The notes under the pieces: generated by a model | Told to the model about the DNA's origin: nothing | The model's database searches: none | What the model saw: the letters and a program-made list of their open reading frames with translations, nothing else | In this document: positions 1 to 5,446 of the stretch, one piece after another | How the letters are laid out: every line of letters starts with the position of its first letter | Numbering within the stretch: position 1 is the stretch's first letter | Translations under genes and position numbers: made by a program | Assembly: GCA_012799075.1 (NCBI GenBank) | Contig: JAAZLZ010000290.1 | Location: 1-6,459, forward strand | Reading direction: 5' to 3' | DNA: 6,459 nt | Source of the DNA: Bacillota bacterium | GTDB taxonomy: Bacteria; Bacillota; Limnochordia; JAAZLZ01

Positions 1-228
1 AGGAAGCAAATCGGGGGTGAATTGGACCCGCTTAAAAGTTCCGCCGATGCTCTTGGCCAGGGCTTTGGCCATGAGGGTTTTGCCCACCCCGGGTACATCC
101 TCCAGGAGAACATGGCCTTCCGCTAGGAAGGCTGCCAGCATCAGCTCCATGGCCCGGGACTTGCCTACCACTACCCGGGACATGTTCTCCATAATCCCTT
201 GGCACACCTTGTCGATCAAGCCTATCAC
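1..228 (-). CDS. MoxR-family AAA+ ATPase, N-terminal part (cut by window edge)
   Basis: This is the first 76 codons of a minus-strand gene that runs off the left edge. It reads VIGLIDKVCQGIMENMSRVV..., then a VVVGKSRAMELML segment, then GHVLLEDVPGVGKT, a Walker A P-loop (GVGKT) in the form typical of MoxR ATPases, and ends in RVQFTPDLLP, the conserved stretch that follows the P-loop helix in this family. MoxR proteins are chaperone-like AAA+ ATPases, often paired with DUF58 and von Willebrand factor A proteins that would lie beyond the left edge. Walker B, sensor and lid regions are outside the window. The start is uncertain. GTG at 228 is the first start after an in-frame stop at 249-247. 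TTG at 219 is an alternative with a better-spaced GGGAG ribosome site. The family call is firm; the client protein is unknown. Confidence 0.88.
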   Translation of the reverse strand, partial: MIGLIDKVCQGIMENMSRVVVGKSRAMELMLAAFLAEGHVLLEDVPGVGKTLMAKALAKSIGGTFKRVQFTPDLLP

Positions 229-258
229 TCCCGAATGACCGGCTAGTCAGTCACGTGT

Positions 259-288
259 ATTATATTCCCATCGATAAATCCCTGTCAA
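259..288 (-). promoter_or_regulatory. Consensus sigma-70/sigma-A promoter for the MoxR gene
   Basis: Read on the minus strand, TTGACA (288-283) is followed after 18 bases by TATAAT (264-259). Both hexamers match the housekeeping consensus exactly, and the spacing is within the normal 16-18 range. Transcription would start near 252, leaving a leader of about 24 bases before the GTG at 228. The promoter lies after the terminator of the preceding minus-strand gene, so the MoxR gene looks like its own transcription unit. A CACGTG palindrome at 252-257 overlaps the expected start site, but I assign it no function. Confidence 0.85.
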
Positions 289-307
289 CTAAGGTCTTAG
301 GTGATAA

Positions 308-342
308 AGCCCCACGGGTGGCCTTCCAACCCCCGTGGGGCT
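308..342 (-). terminator. Probable intrinsic terminator after the minus-strand dehydrogenase
   Basis: AGCCCCACGGG at 308-318 is the exact reverse complement of CCCGTGGGGCT at 332-342, giving an 11-bp GC-rich stem with a 13-base loop. It begins 17 bases past the stop codon of the dehydrogenase at 359. On the minus strand the stem is followed by TTTATC, only a short T-rich run, so termination may be moderate rather than strong. It cleanly separates the dehydrogenase from the downstream MoxR promoter. Confidence 0.75.
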
Positions 343-358
343 ACAGGGCAAAACTTCT

Positions 359-1366
359 TCAAAGCTTCGGCTTAACTAATACCTTAATCCCTTCGCCCCG
401 CTCAGTGGTCTCGATGGCCTTGAGGGTATCGGCCAAGGGGAACTCATGGGTGATGATGGGCTTGAGATTCAGCTTGCTCAGCCAGTTGATGGCTCGGGGG
501 AAGGTGAACAGACGGATATGGGAGCCGATAATGTTCAGTTCCTTGTAGTAGATGTCGTAGGGCACAACCTCCGTCGTGGCTCCGGGAGCAGATACTCCAA
601 CGACAATGACTTTGCCGCCGCGGCGGGCCTGTTTGGTCGCATCTTGGACAAGGGTCGGCTTGCCCACCGCCTCAAAGGCTAGATCGATGCCGATGCCCTT
701 GGTGAAGTCCTTGACGGCCTCGCTCAAGTCTTCCTTGAGGGGATCGACCACCACATCGGCCCCCAGCTCTTTGGCCAGCTCCCGACGGGCGGGGATTGGT
801 TCGGAGATGATGACCCGGCTGACACCGGAATGCAGCAAAACCTGCATAAGAATAAGACCAATGGTTCCAGCCCCGTAAATCAAAGCATTGCTGCCCGTTT
901 GGGGCTTGGCAAGACCGGTGGCATGGACGGCGCAAGAAATCGGTTCGGTCAGGGCGCCCAGGTCAAAGGGGAGCTCCTCGGGTAGTTTGTAAACGATCCG
1001 CTCGGGAACCGTTGTGTACTCAGCATAAGCACCCCGGAAAACGGGCCGGTATGGGCAAAGATGGAGCTGCCCCTGCCGACAGTAGTAGCAGACCATGCAA
1101 GTGTAGCCTGAAGGGTCAACCGTCACCCGGTCCCCGACCTTAATGGTTTGCACCTCGCTGCCAACTTCCACCACGGTGCCGCTGTACTCGTGACCGATGA
1201 TTGTGGGAGGTTTATACAGAGGGAAAGCTCCGTGGATGATATGGACATCGGTACCACAAACACCACAGGCATTTACCTCAATACGAACGTCCTCCGGACC
1301 TAGGGGCGGCAACTCAATTTCTTCTAAGCGAATGTCTCTTCCACCGTACCACATTGCGCTCTTCAT
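359..1366 (-). CDS. Zinc-dependent medium-chain alcohol/polyol dehydrogenase (threonine/sorbitol dehydrogenase-like), MDR1
   Basis: A 335-residue protein of the medium-chain dehydrogenase/reductase superfamily, expected to oxidise a secondary alcohol (polyol, sugar acid or amino-alcohol) in the cytoplasm. The N-terminal GroES-like domain carries the catalytic-zinc signature CGVCGTD (ligand C37) and GHE (H59, E60). The four structural-zinc cysteines are C90, C93, C96 and C104. E141-P142 supplies the usual later glutamate. The Rossmann fold has GAGTIG (165-170), and strand 2 ends in SEP with acidic E189, which favours NAD over NADP. The loop between the fourth zinc cysteine and the AEY motif is about four residues shorter than in the two plus-strand paralogues. 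I chose ATG at 1366, with AAGGAGG ten bases upstream; TTG at 1372 is an in-frame alternative but sits only four bases from that site. It is divergent from the SDR operon and ends in its own terminator. The substrate is not determinable from sequence. Confidence 0.9.
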   Translation of the reverse strand: MKSAMWYGGRDIRLEEIELPPLGPEDVRIEVNACGVCGTDVHIIHGAFPLYKPPTIIGHEYSGTVVEVGSEVQTIKVGDRVTVDPSGYTCMVCYYCRQGQLHLCPYRPVFRGAYAEYTTVPERIVYKLPEELPFDLGALTEPISCAVHATGLAKPQTGSNALIYGAGTIGLILMQVLLHSGVSRVIISEPIPARRELAKELGADVVVDPLKEDLSEAVKDFTKGIGIDLAFEAVGKPTLVQDATKQARRGGKVIVVGVSAPGATTEVVPYDIYYKELNIIGSHIRLFTFPRAINWLSKLNLKPIITHEFPLADTLKAIETTERGEGIKVLVKPKL

Positions 1367-1376
1367 GGACAAAAGA

Positions 1377-1383
1377 CCTCCTT
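1377..1383 (-). promoter_or_regulatory. Ribosome binding site for MDR1
   Basis: The minus strand reads AAGGAGG, a full match to the anti-Shine-Dalgarno complement. It is ten bases from ATG at 1366 and four bases from TTG at 1372, which supports the ATG as the start. Confidence 0.7.
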
Positions 1384-1524
1384 TATGGCTCCGACGCTAT
1401 ACAGAATAAGCTTCGACACCGAGGGTTGAGTTCCTTTGTTTTGCCCCCGCCATAAATTGCAGTGGCGCAAGGATTTACCCGGTGGGGTGTGGAATTAATG
1501 CATGGATGGTTTCATGCCGGCAAC

Positions 1525-1531
1525 AAGGGGG
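1525..1531 (+). promoter_or_regulatory. Likely ribosome binding site deciding the SDR start
   Basis: AAGGGGG lies nine bases before ATG 1541 and differs from AAGGAGG at one position. The earlier in-frame ATGs at 1502 and 1514 have no comparably placed site; the G-rich run at 1481-1487 is 14 bases from 1502. Confidence 0.55.
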
Positions 1532-1540
1532 TTTTTGGCG

Positions 1541-2329
1541 ATGGACTGGGAAGAGAGGATTAGATTTCCCGACATCTTCGATCTTGGCGGCAAGAAGGCG
1601 ATTGTTACCGGCGGCAGCCGCGGCCTGGGCGCGGCCATGGCCTTGGCCCTGGCCCGGGCGGGGGCCGACCTAATCATCGTGGCCCGGGGTGAGGAAGAGC
1701 TTGCGGCCCGGGCGGAAAGGCTCAAGGAGCAAAGTGGTCGGCAAGTAACGCCAGTGTGCGCTGATCTCACGCGCCTGGAGGATATCGATCAGCTGGTGGC
1801 TAAAGCCCTGGCCCAGTGGGGCAAGATCGATATTCTCGTCAACAACGCTGGCTACAACCGACCCCAACCGGCCGTGGAATTTACCGAAGAGAATTGGGAT
1901 AGGACGTTGGATATCAACCTGAAGGGCCTCTTTTTCACAGCCCAGGCCGTGGGCCGGGAAATGATCAAACGACGCTATGGCAAGATAATTAACATCAACT
2001 CCCAGATGGGATTCGTCGCCCTTTATAATCGGGCGGCCTACTGTTCGAGCAAGGGCGGAGTGGCCCAGTTGACGAGGGCCTTGGCGGTGGAATGGGCTCC
2101 TTACAACGTCAATGTCAACGGCATCGCTCCCACCTTCTTCGAGACGGCCATGACCATCCCACTCTTGGCCGATGAGGAATTCCGCCAGGAAGTCCTAGGG
2201 AGGATCCCCATGGGTCGTTTGGGTCGATTGGATGAGCTGGCCGGGACGGTGATTTATCTGGCCTCCGATGCCTCCAGCATGGTTACGGGGCATACGGTGA
2301 TGGTGGACGGAGGTTGGACGGTGTGGTAA
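1541..2329 (+). CDS. Short-chain dehydrogenase/reductase, gluconate 5-dehydrogenase/IdnO-like
   Basis: A 262-residue classical SDR with a single Rossmann domain, normally a cytosolic tetramer. Visible motifs in order: the cofactor loop TGGSRGLG (23-30), ADL (D75), NNAG (101-104), N126, S154, and the catalytic YxxxK pair Y167/K171, thirteen residues after the serine as usual. The C-terminal VDGGWTVW resembles gluconate 5-dehydrogenase, 5-ketogluconate reductase and KduD-type sugar-acid enzymes more than fatty-acid FabG, but this is resemblance, not proof. Strand 2 ends in ARG rather than in an acidic residue, so NADP(H) use is possible. ATG 1541 gives the usual family length and has an AAGGGGG site; ATG 1502 would add 13 residues (MDGFMPATRGFLA) and cannot be excluded. 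It is the first gene of a tight plus-strand run, 16 bases ahead of MDR2. Family certain; substrate unknown. Confidence 0.9.
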   Translation: MDWEERIRFPDIFDLGGKKAIVTGGSRGLGAAMALALARAGADLIIVARGEEELAARAERLKEQSGRQVTPVCADLTRLEDIDQLVAKALAQWGKIDILVNNAGYNRPQPAVEFTEENWDRTLDINLKGLFFTAQAVGREMIKRRYGKIININSQMGFVALYNRAAYCSSKGGVAQLTRALAVEWAPYNVNVNGIAPTFFETAMTIPLLADEEFRQEVLGRIPMGRLGRLDELAGTVIYLASDASSMVTGHTVMVDGGWTVW

Positions 2330-2345
2330 GGAAGGAGGAAAACAA

Positions 2346-3362
2346 ATGAAGGCAATTGTCCTCGTAGAACCCCGTAAATTTGTCATCGAAGAAAGGCCGG
2401 TGCCCAAGCCCGGTCCCAACGAAGCTTTGATCAAAGTTAAGGTGGCCGGCATTTGCGGCTCAGACCTCCCTGGATTCCGGGGCACCCAACCTTTTATTAC
2501 GTATCCCCGGGTAATGGGCCATGAGTTTTCCGGAGAAATCGCCGCCCTGGGACCTGGCTACAGTGGTCCTTTCCGGGAGGGGGACAGGGTTGTGGTTGAC
2601 GCGGTGGTCAACTGCGGTCGTTGTTATGCTTGCCGCACGGGCAATCACAACGTTTGTCGGGAGGTTGAGGTCCTGGGGGTGCACCGGGATGGAGCCTTTG
2701 CCGAGTACTTAACGGTCCGGACGGACCGGGTCCATAAAATGCCGGCGGATCTTGATTTTAGTACGGCCGCTTTGCTTGAGCCCTTATCCATCGGTGCGGA
2801 GGCCAATCGGCGGGCATCGGTTCGGGACGGCGATCAGCTGGTCATTATCGGCGCCGGGCCCATTGGTCTGGTCAGTCTCCTCATCGCCAAAACGAAAGAT
2901 ACCCAGGTGATGATTACCGATCGGATCCAGTCCCGTTTGGATCTGGCCAAGCAATTGGGAGCGGACCGGGTCGTCAACATCGATGAGGAAGATCCCCACA
3001 AGGCAGTGGAGGAGTTCACCAACGGGGAAGGGGCCAGCGCGGTCATCGAAGCCGTCGGCTTGGAAGCCACCATTCGCCAGAGCATGGAATTCGTAGCCCC
3101 ATCGGGTCGGATTGCCATCTTGGGCCTATCAGAAGGCGACTTGAAGCTGCCTGTCATCTTGCTCATCAAGAAGGGCGTGGATTTCCACGGCTCCCGCTTG
3201 AATTGCAACCAGTTCCCCGGAGTGATCAATCTTTTGGCTAGCGGCCGCATCGATCCCAGGCCTTTGATCAGCCGGGAGTATCCCTTCGAGGAAATCAAAG
3301 AAGCTATGCGTTCCTTTGATGAGTCGCCCGAGGAGGTAACCAAGGTTCTGCTCAAATTCTAA
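2346..3362 (+). CDS. Zinc-dependent medium-chain dehydrogenase, sugar-acid/polyol type (LgoD/IdnD-like), MDR2
   Basis: A 338-residue NAD-type zinc dehydrogenase. The catalytic zinc site is GICGSD (C37) plus GHE (H59, E60); the structural zinc cysteines are C90, C93, C96 and C104; E145-P146 follows. The Rossmann loop is GAGPIG (169-174), and strand 2 ends in ITDR with D192, which favours NAD. The RGTQPFITYPRVMGHE segment recalls L-galactonate 5-dehydrogenase and related sugar-acid enzymes from memory of the family; treat that as a lead only. The start is well supported: AAGGAGG at 2332-2338, seven bases before the ATG. It lies 16 bases after the SDR stop and 14 bases before MDR3, so these three are almost certainly one operon. 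The pairing of an SDR with an MDR of this type is the arrangement used to epimerise a hydroxyl through a keto intermediate, as in IdnO plus IdnD. Confidence 0.9.
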   Translation: MKAIVLVEPRKFVIEERPVPKPGPNEALIKVKVAGICGSDLPGFRGTQPFITYPRVMGHEFSGEIAALGPGYSGPFREGDRVVVDAVVNCGRCYACRTGNHNVCREVEVLGVHRDGAFAEYLTVRTDRVHKMPADLDFSTAALLEPLSIGAEANRRASVRDGDQLVIIGAGPIGLVSLLIAKTKDTQVMITDRIQSRLDLAKQLGADRVVNIDEEDPHKAVEEFTNGEGASAVIEAVGLEATIRQSMEFVAPSGRIAILGLSEGDLKLPVILLIKKGVDFHGSRLNCNQFPGVINLLASGRIDPRPLISREYPFEEIKEAMRSFDESPEEVTKVLLKF

Positions 3363-3367
3363 GGAGG
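3361..3367 (+). promoter_or_regulatory. Ribosome binding site of MDR3 overlapping the MDR2 stop codon
   Basis: AAGGAGG shares its first two bases with the TAA stop (3360-3362) of MDR2 and ends nine bases before ATG 3377. The overlap makes it likely that ribosomes finishing MDR2 start MDR3, keeping the two products in step. Confidence 0.75.
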
Positions 3368-3376
3368 GCGTGGCCC

Positions 3377-4378
3377 ATGAAAGCGGCGGTCTTCACCGGT
3401 GAACCTGGGATCTCCCTTGAGGAGCGTCCCCGCCCGAAAGTAGGGCCTGGGGAAGCGTTGATCAGGGTAAAGTACGCCGGCATTTGCGGCTCGGATTTGT
3501 ACATTTGCTCCGGCAGCAATCCCCGGGTGAAGCCCCCCGTAGTTCCGGGGCACGAATTTACCGGGGAGATTGTGGAGACTGACTTTCCCGGCCTGAAACC
3601 GGGGGACCGGGTGGCAGTTGAGCCCCTTCTTGCCTGCAGCCGATGCAGCGCCTGCCGCCGGGGGGCTTACCATGTCTGCCGGGACCTTCGTCTCCTTGGT
3701 GTTCAGGTGGATGGGGGATTTGCCGAATATGTGGCGGTCCCTGTGGACCGGATCGTCAAGCTCCCTCCGGGGCTATCCTTCGAAAATGCCGTTCTAACCG
3801 AACCCTTGGCCGTAGCCATCCACGGGCTCCGGCAGGCGGTCTTGGAACTAGGGGACCGGGTGGTGGTCCTGGGAGGAGGTCCCGTGGGGCTTCTGTTGGC
3901 CCAGGTGGCTCGACTGGCCGGCGCCCGGGTGATGGTCAGTGAAATCAGTCCCTACCGGCGGGAAGTGGCCGCCCGGATGGGCTTTACCGTTATCGACGCC
4001 ACCGGCGATCCAGTGCATAAGGTCATGTCCCTGACTGGTGGGGAGGGGGCCGATGTGGTCTACGAGGCGGCAGGGGTGGGGGCGACGGCAACCCAGATGG
4101 CCCGAATGACTAGGATCAAGGGGCAAATCGTGGTGGTTGGCGTCTACAAGGAACTAGCACCGGTGGATTTGCTCCAAATCAGTTTTCGCGAGCAGACGCT
4201 GCGGGGCTCCCGGGTTTACAACTACCAGGATTTTCGTCGGGCCCTAGAGCTCCTTGCCCGGGGAGACATCGATGTGGAGCGGACCGTTACCCATGTCTTC
4301 CCCTTAGAGCGGGTCGAAGAGGCCATGGCAGCGGCTGCTGGAGGTGTCGACGGGGTCAAAGTTGTTTTGAAAATCTAA
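3377..4378 (+). CDS. Zinc-dependent medium-chain dehydrogenase, MDR3 (paralogue of MDR2)
   Basis: A 333-residue zinc MDR. The catalytic site is GICGSD (C37) and GHE (H59, E60); the structural zinc cysteines are C87, C90, C93 and C101; E142-P143 follows. The cofactor loop is GGGPVG (166-171), and strand 2 ends in VSE with E189, indicating NAD. It aligns with MDR2 without gaps over roughly the first 66 residues, sharing EERP, GPxEALI, AGICGSDL and GHEF.GEI, but the substrate-side segment after GSDL differs (YICSGSNPRVKPP against PGFRGTQPFITYP). The two probably arose by duplication and now act on different substrates. The catalytic domain is shortened by three residues before the zinc-cysteine lobe relative to MDR2. 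The start is set by an AAGGAGG overlapping the upstream stop. An intercistronic hairpin begins directly after its TAA. Annotation pipelines would call it an alcohol or sorbitol dehydrogenase; the substrate is unknown. Confidence 0.9.
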   Translation: MKAAVFTGEPGISLEERPRPKVGPGEALIRVKYAGICGSDLYICSGSNPRVKPPVVPGHEFTGEIVETDFPGLKPGDRVAVEPLLACSRCSACRRGAYHVCRDLRLLGVQVDGGFAEYVAVPVDRIVKLPPGLSFENAVLTEPLAVAIHGLRQAVLELGDRVVVLGGGPVGLLLAQVARLAGARVMVSEISPYRREVAARMGFTVIDATGDPVHKVMSLTGGEGADVVYEAAGVGATATQMARMTRIKGQIVVVGVYKELAPVDLLQISFREQTLRGSRVYNYQDFRRALELLARGDIDVERTVTHVFPLERVEEAMAAAAGGVDGVKVVLKI

Positions 4379-4400
4379 CTCCTTGGCTTTGACCAAGGGG
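4379..4400 (+). other. Intercistronic RNA hairpin directly after the MDR3 stop
   Basis: CCTTGG (4381-4386) and CCAAGG (4393-4398) are perfect inverted copies around a six-base loop (CTTTGA). A G-U pair and a further C-G pair extend the stem to eight base pairs, starting at the base after the TAA. It is followed by AGGAGG, not by a T-run, so it is not a standard intrinsic terminator. It could stabilise the upstream mRNA, pause polymerase, or mark a processing site. It also buries the in-frame TTG codons at 4383 and 4389, arguing against those as starts of the next gene. Confidence 0.55.
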
Positions 4401-4436
4401 AGGAGGTGGACTGGCGCCGCATTTGGCGTAACTGTC
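4401..4436 (+). promoter_or_regulatory. Displaced Shine-Dalgarno and short hairpin ahead of the hydroxyacid dehydrogenase
   Basis: AGGAGG at 4401-4406 is a strong ribosome site but lies 30 bases before ATG 4437, too far to act directly, and no in-frame start codon lies at normal distance. Between them CGCC (4415-4418) and GGCG (4425-4428), with flanking G-U pairs, can fold a small hairpin at 4414-4429. Folding would cut the effective distance to about 14 bases. Either the hairpin brings the site to the ATG, or the AGGAGG is not used. Confidence 0.35.
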
Positions 4437-5420
4437 ATGAAGAAGCCGGTGGTTTACGTAACCGATTATGAACACGATAGTTTTGTTGATGCTGTTAAGG
4501 TGCTCGAGCCCGCGGGGCTGGAGCTGAGACTGGTCCAGTGTCGTACGGAGGAAGATCTGATCGCCAAGTGTCAAGATGCCTTTGGCTTGTTGGTGACCTA
4601 TGCACCGATTACCCGCCATGTCCTGGCGAATTTGCCCCAGTGTCGGATTGTGGTGCGCTTTGGGATTGGTTATGATTGTGTGGACGTGGAAGGAGCCACC
4701 GAACTTGGGGTCTATGCAGCTAATGTACCTTCTTACTGTGAAGAAGAGGTGTCCGACCACGCTTTGAGCTTGCTCCTCACTTGCGCCCGCAAGGTGGTGC
4801 TGCTGAACAACGCCGTCAAAGACGGGGTTTGGGACTACAAAGTAGCAACACCCATTCGGCCTTTGCGGGGCTCGGTCTTGGGCTTGGTTGCCTTTGGCAA
4901 GATCGCTCAGCACCTGGCAGCCAAGGTCAAGCCCTTGGGGATGGAGGTAATTGCCCACGATCCCTTTATTGATCCCCAGGTGGCCCTGGACCAGGGTGTG
5001 GAGCTGGTTGACAGCCTGGAGGAAATGGCTGCCAGGGCCGACTTTCTCTCTGTCCACGCCCCCTTAAGCCGAAGCACCCGTCATTTGGTGGGAGAGAAGG
5101 TCCTGGCGAGAATGAAGCCGACGGCTATTGTCATCAATACGGCCCGGGGTCCGGTCATCGACGAAGCCGCCTTAATCCGCGCCCTCCAAGAGAAGCGGAT
5201 CGGCGGGGCGGGGCTTGATGTGGTGGAGCAGGAGCCCATTGCTCCGGATAATCCCTTGCTGAAGATGGATAATGTGGTCTTGACTCCCCACGCCGCCTGG
5301 TACTCCACCGCTTCCATCGGACTTCTACAAAGCCTTGCCGCCCAGGAAGTAGTCCGGGTTTTCCAGGGGGAAAAGCCGAAGGCTCTCCTCAACCCCGACG
5401 TAGTTCATCATTTGCGCTAA
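4437..5420 (+). CDS. D-isomer-specific 2-hydroxyacid dehydrogenase (CtBP/phosphoglycerate dehydrogenase-like)
   Basis: A 327-residue NAD-linked enzyme that interconverts a 2-keto acid and a D-2-hydroxy acid. The substrate-binding half contains VRFGIGYD (73-80). The cofactor domain has LGLVAFGKIA (148-157), with HDP following and D175 selecting NAD. The catalytic set is complete: R237 (NTARGP), E266 (DVVEQEP) and H285 (TPHAAWYS). The HAAWYS ending, EEEVSDHAL and the length fit the bacterial CtBP-type subgroup; there is no C-terminal ACT domain, so it is not a full-length serine-pathway SerA. The middle glycine of the dinucleotide loop is alanine (A152). ATG 4437 is preferred because MKKPVVYVTDYE looks like a true N-terminus; an upstream TTG at 4383 would add 18 poorly conserved-looking residues. 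With sugar-acid-type neighbours, 2-ketogluconate or another 2-keto sugar acid is a plausible substrate (GhrB-like role), by inference only. Confidence 0.88.
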   Translation: MKKPVVYVTDYEHDSFVDAVKVLEPAGLELRLVQCRTEEDLIAKCQDAFGLLVTYAPITRHVLANLPQCRIVVRFGIGYDCVDVEGATELGVYAANVPSYCEEEVSDHALSLLLTCARKVVLLNNAVKDGVWDYKVATPIRPLRGSVLGLVAFGKIAQHLAAKVKPLGMEVIAHDPFIDPQVALDQGVELVDSLEEMAARADFLSVHAPLSRSTRHLVGEKVLARMKPTAIVINTARGPVIDEAALIRALQEKRIGGAGLDVVEQEPIAPDNPLLKMDNVVLTPHAAWYSTASIGLLQSLAAQEVVRVFQGEKPKALLNPDVVHHLR

Positions 5421-5427
5421 CCTAAAG

Positions 5428-5434
5428 AAAGAGG
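5428..5434 (+). promoter_or_regulatory. Probable ribosome binding site of lipA
   Basis: AAAGAGG ends 12 bases before the TTG at 5447, somewhat longer than ideal. A second purine run, AAGGGA (5439-5444), is only two bases from the TTG and too close. No ATG or GTG in frame lies between the in-frame stop at 5423 and the TTG. Confidence 0.4.
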
Positions 5435-5446
5435 CGTGAAGGGATA

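Larger units (their letters stand above)
1367..1540. promoter_or_regulatory. Divergent intergenic region between MDR1 and the SDR operon
   Basis: Promoters for both MDR1 (leftward) and the SDR-led operon (rightward) are expected here, but neither is obvious. The best rightward candidate is TTGAGT (1426-1431) with CATAAA (1451-1456), whose 19-base spacing is long and which matches only partly. No convincing leftward -35/-10 pair was found. Two overlapping short inverted repeats stand out: CGCCA-N10-TGGCG (1448-1467) and TTGC-N6-GCAA (1457-1470). They overlap the candidate -10, where a repressor or activator could bind, but arms this short can arise by chance. If the SDR starts at 1502 rather than 1541, the last 39 bases would be coding. 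Confidence 0.35.

Noticed and set aside
17..238. Plus-strand open frame at the left edge
   Set aside because: It is antisense to the MoxR ATPase, whose P-loop and flanking motifs are clear on the minus strand.
1541..2329. Calling the SDR FabG (3-oxoacyl-ACP reductase)
   Set aside because: The catalytic motifs are shared by all classical SDRs. The WTVW C-terminus, the N-terminal region and the neighbours fit a sugar-acid dehydrogenase better, and there are no fatty-acid synthesis genes nearby.
2834..3355. Minus-strand open frame of 173 codons
   Set aside because: It is wholly antisense to MDR2, has no recognisable motif and no independent ribosome site, and is explained by the codon bias of the plus-strand gene.
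2445..3492. 17-base direct repeat at 2445-2461 and 3476-3492
   Set aside because: Both copies encode the same AGICGS zinc-site residues of paralogous dehydrogenases. This is protein conservation and shared ancestry, not a mobile or recombination repeat.
4379..4400. Hairpin after MDR3 as an intrinsic terminator
   Set aside because: The stem is followed by AGGAGG rather than a T-run, and a same-strand gene follows closely, so termination of plus-strand transcription is unlikely.
4356..5057. Long minus-strand open frame of 233 codons
   Set aside because: It lies antisense to the hydroxyacid dehydrogenase, whose motifs are unmistakable. The translated product has no recognisable domain, so it is a shadow frame in GC-rich coding DNA.
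4437..5420. Calling the hydroxyacid dehydrogenase SerA (3-phosphoglycerate dehydrogenase)
   Set aside because: It lacks the C-terminal ACT or intervening domains of many SerA proteins, has the HAAWYS ending of the CtBP-type group, and sits among sugar-acid-type dehydrogenases rather than serine genes. The family fits, but the specific name does not.
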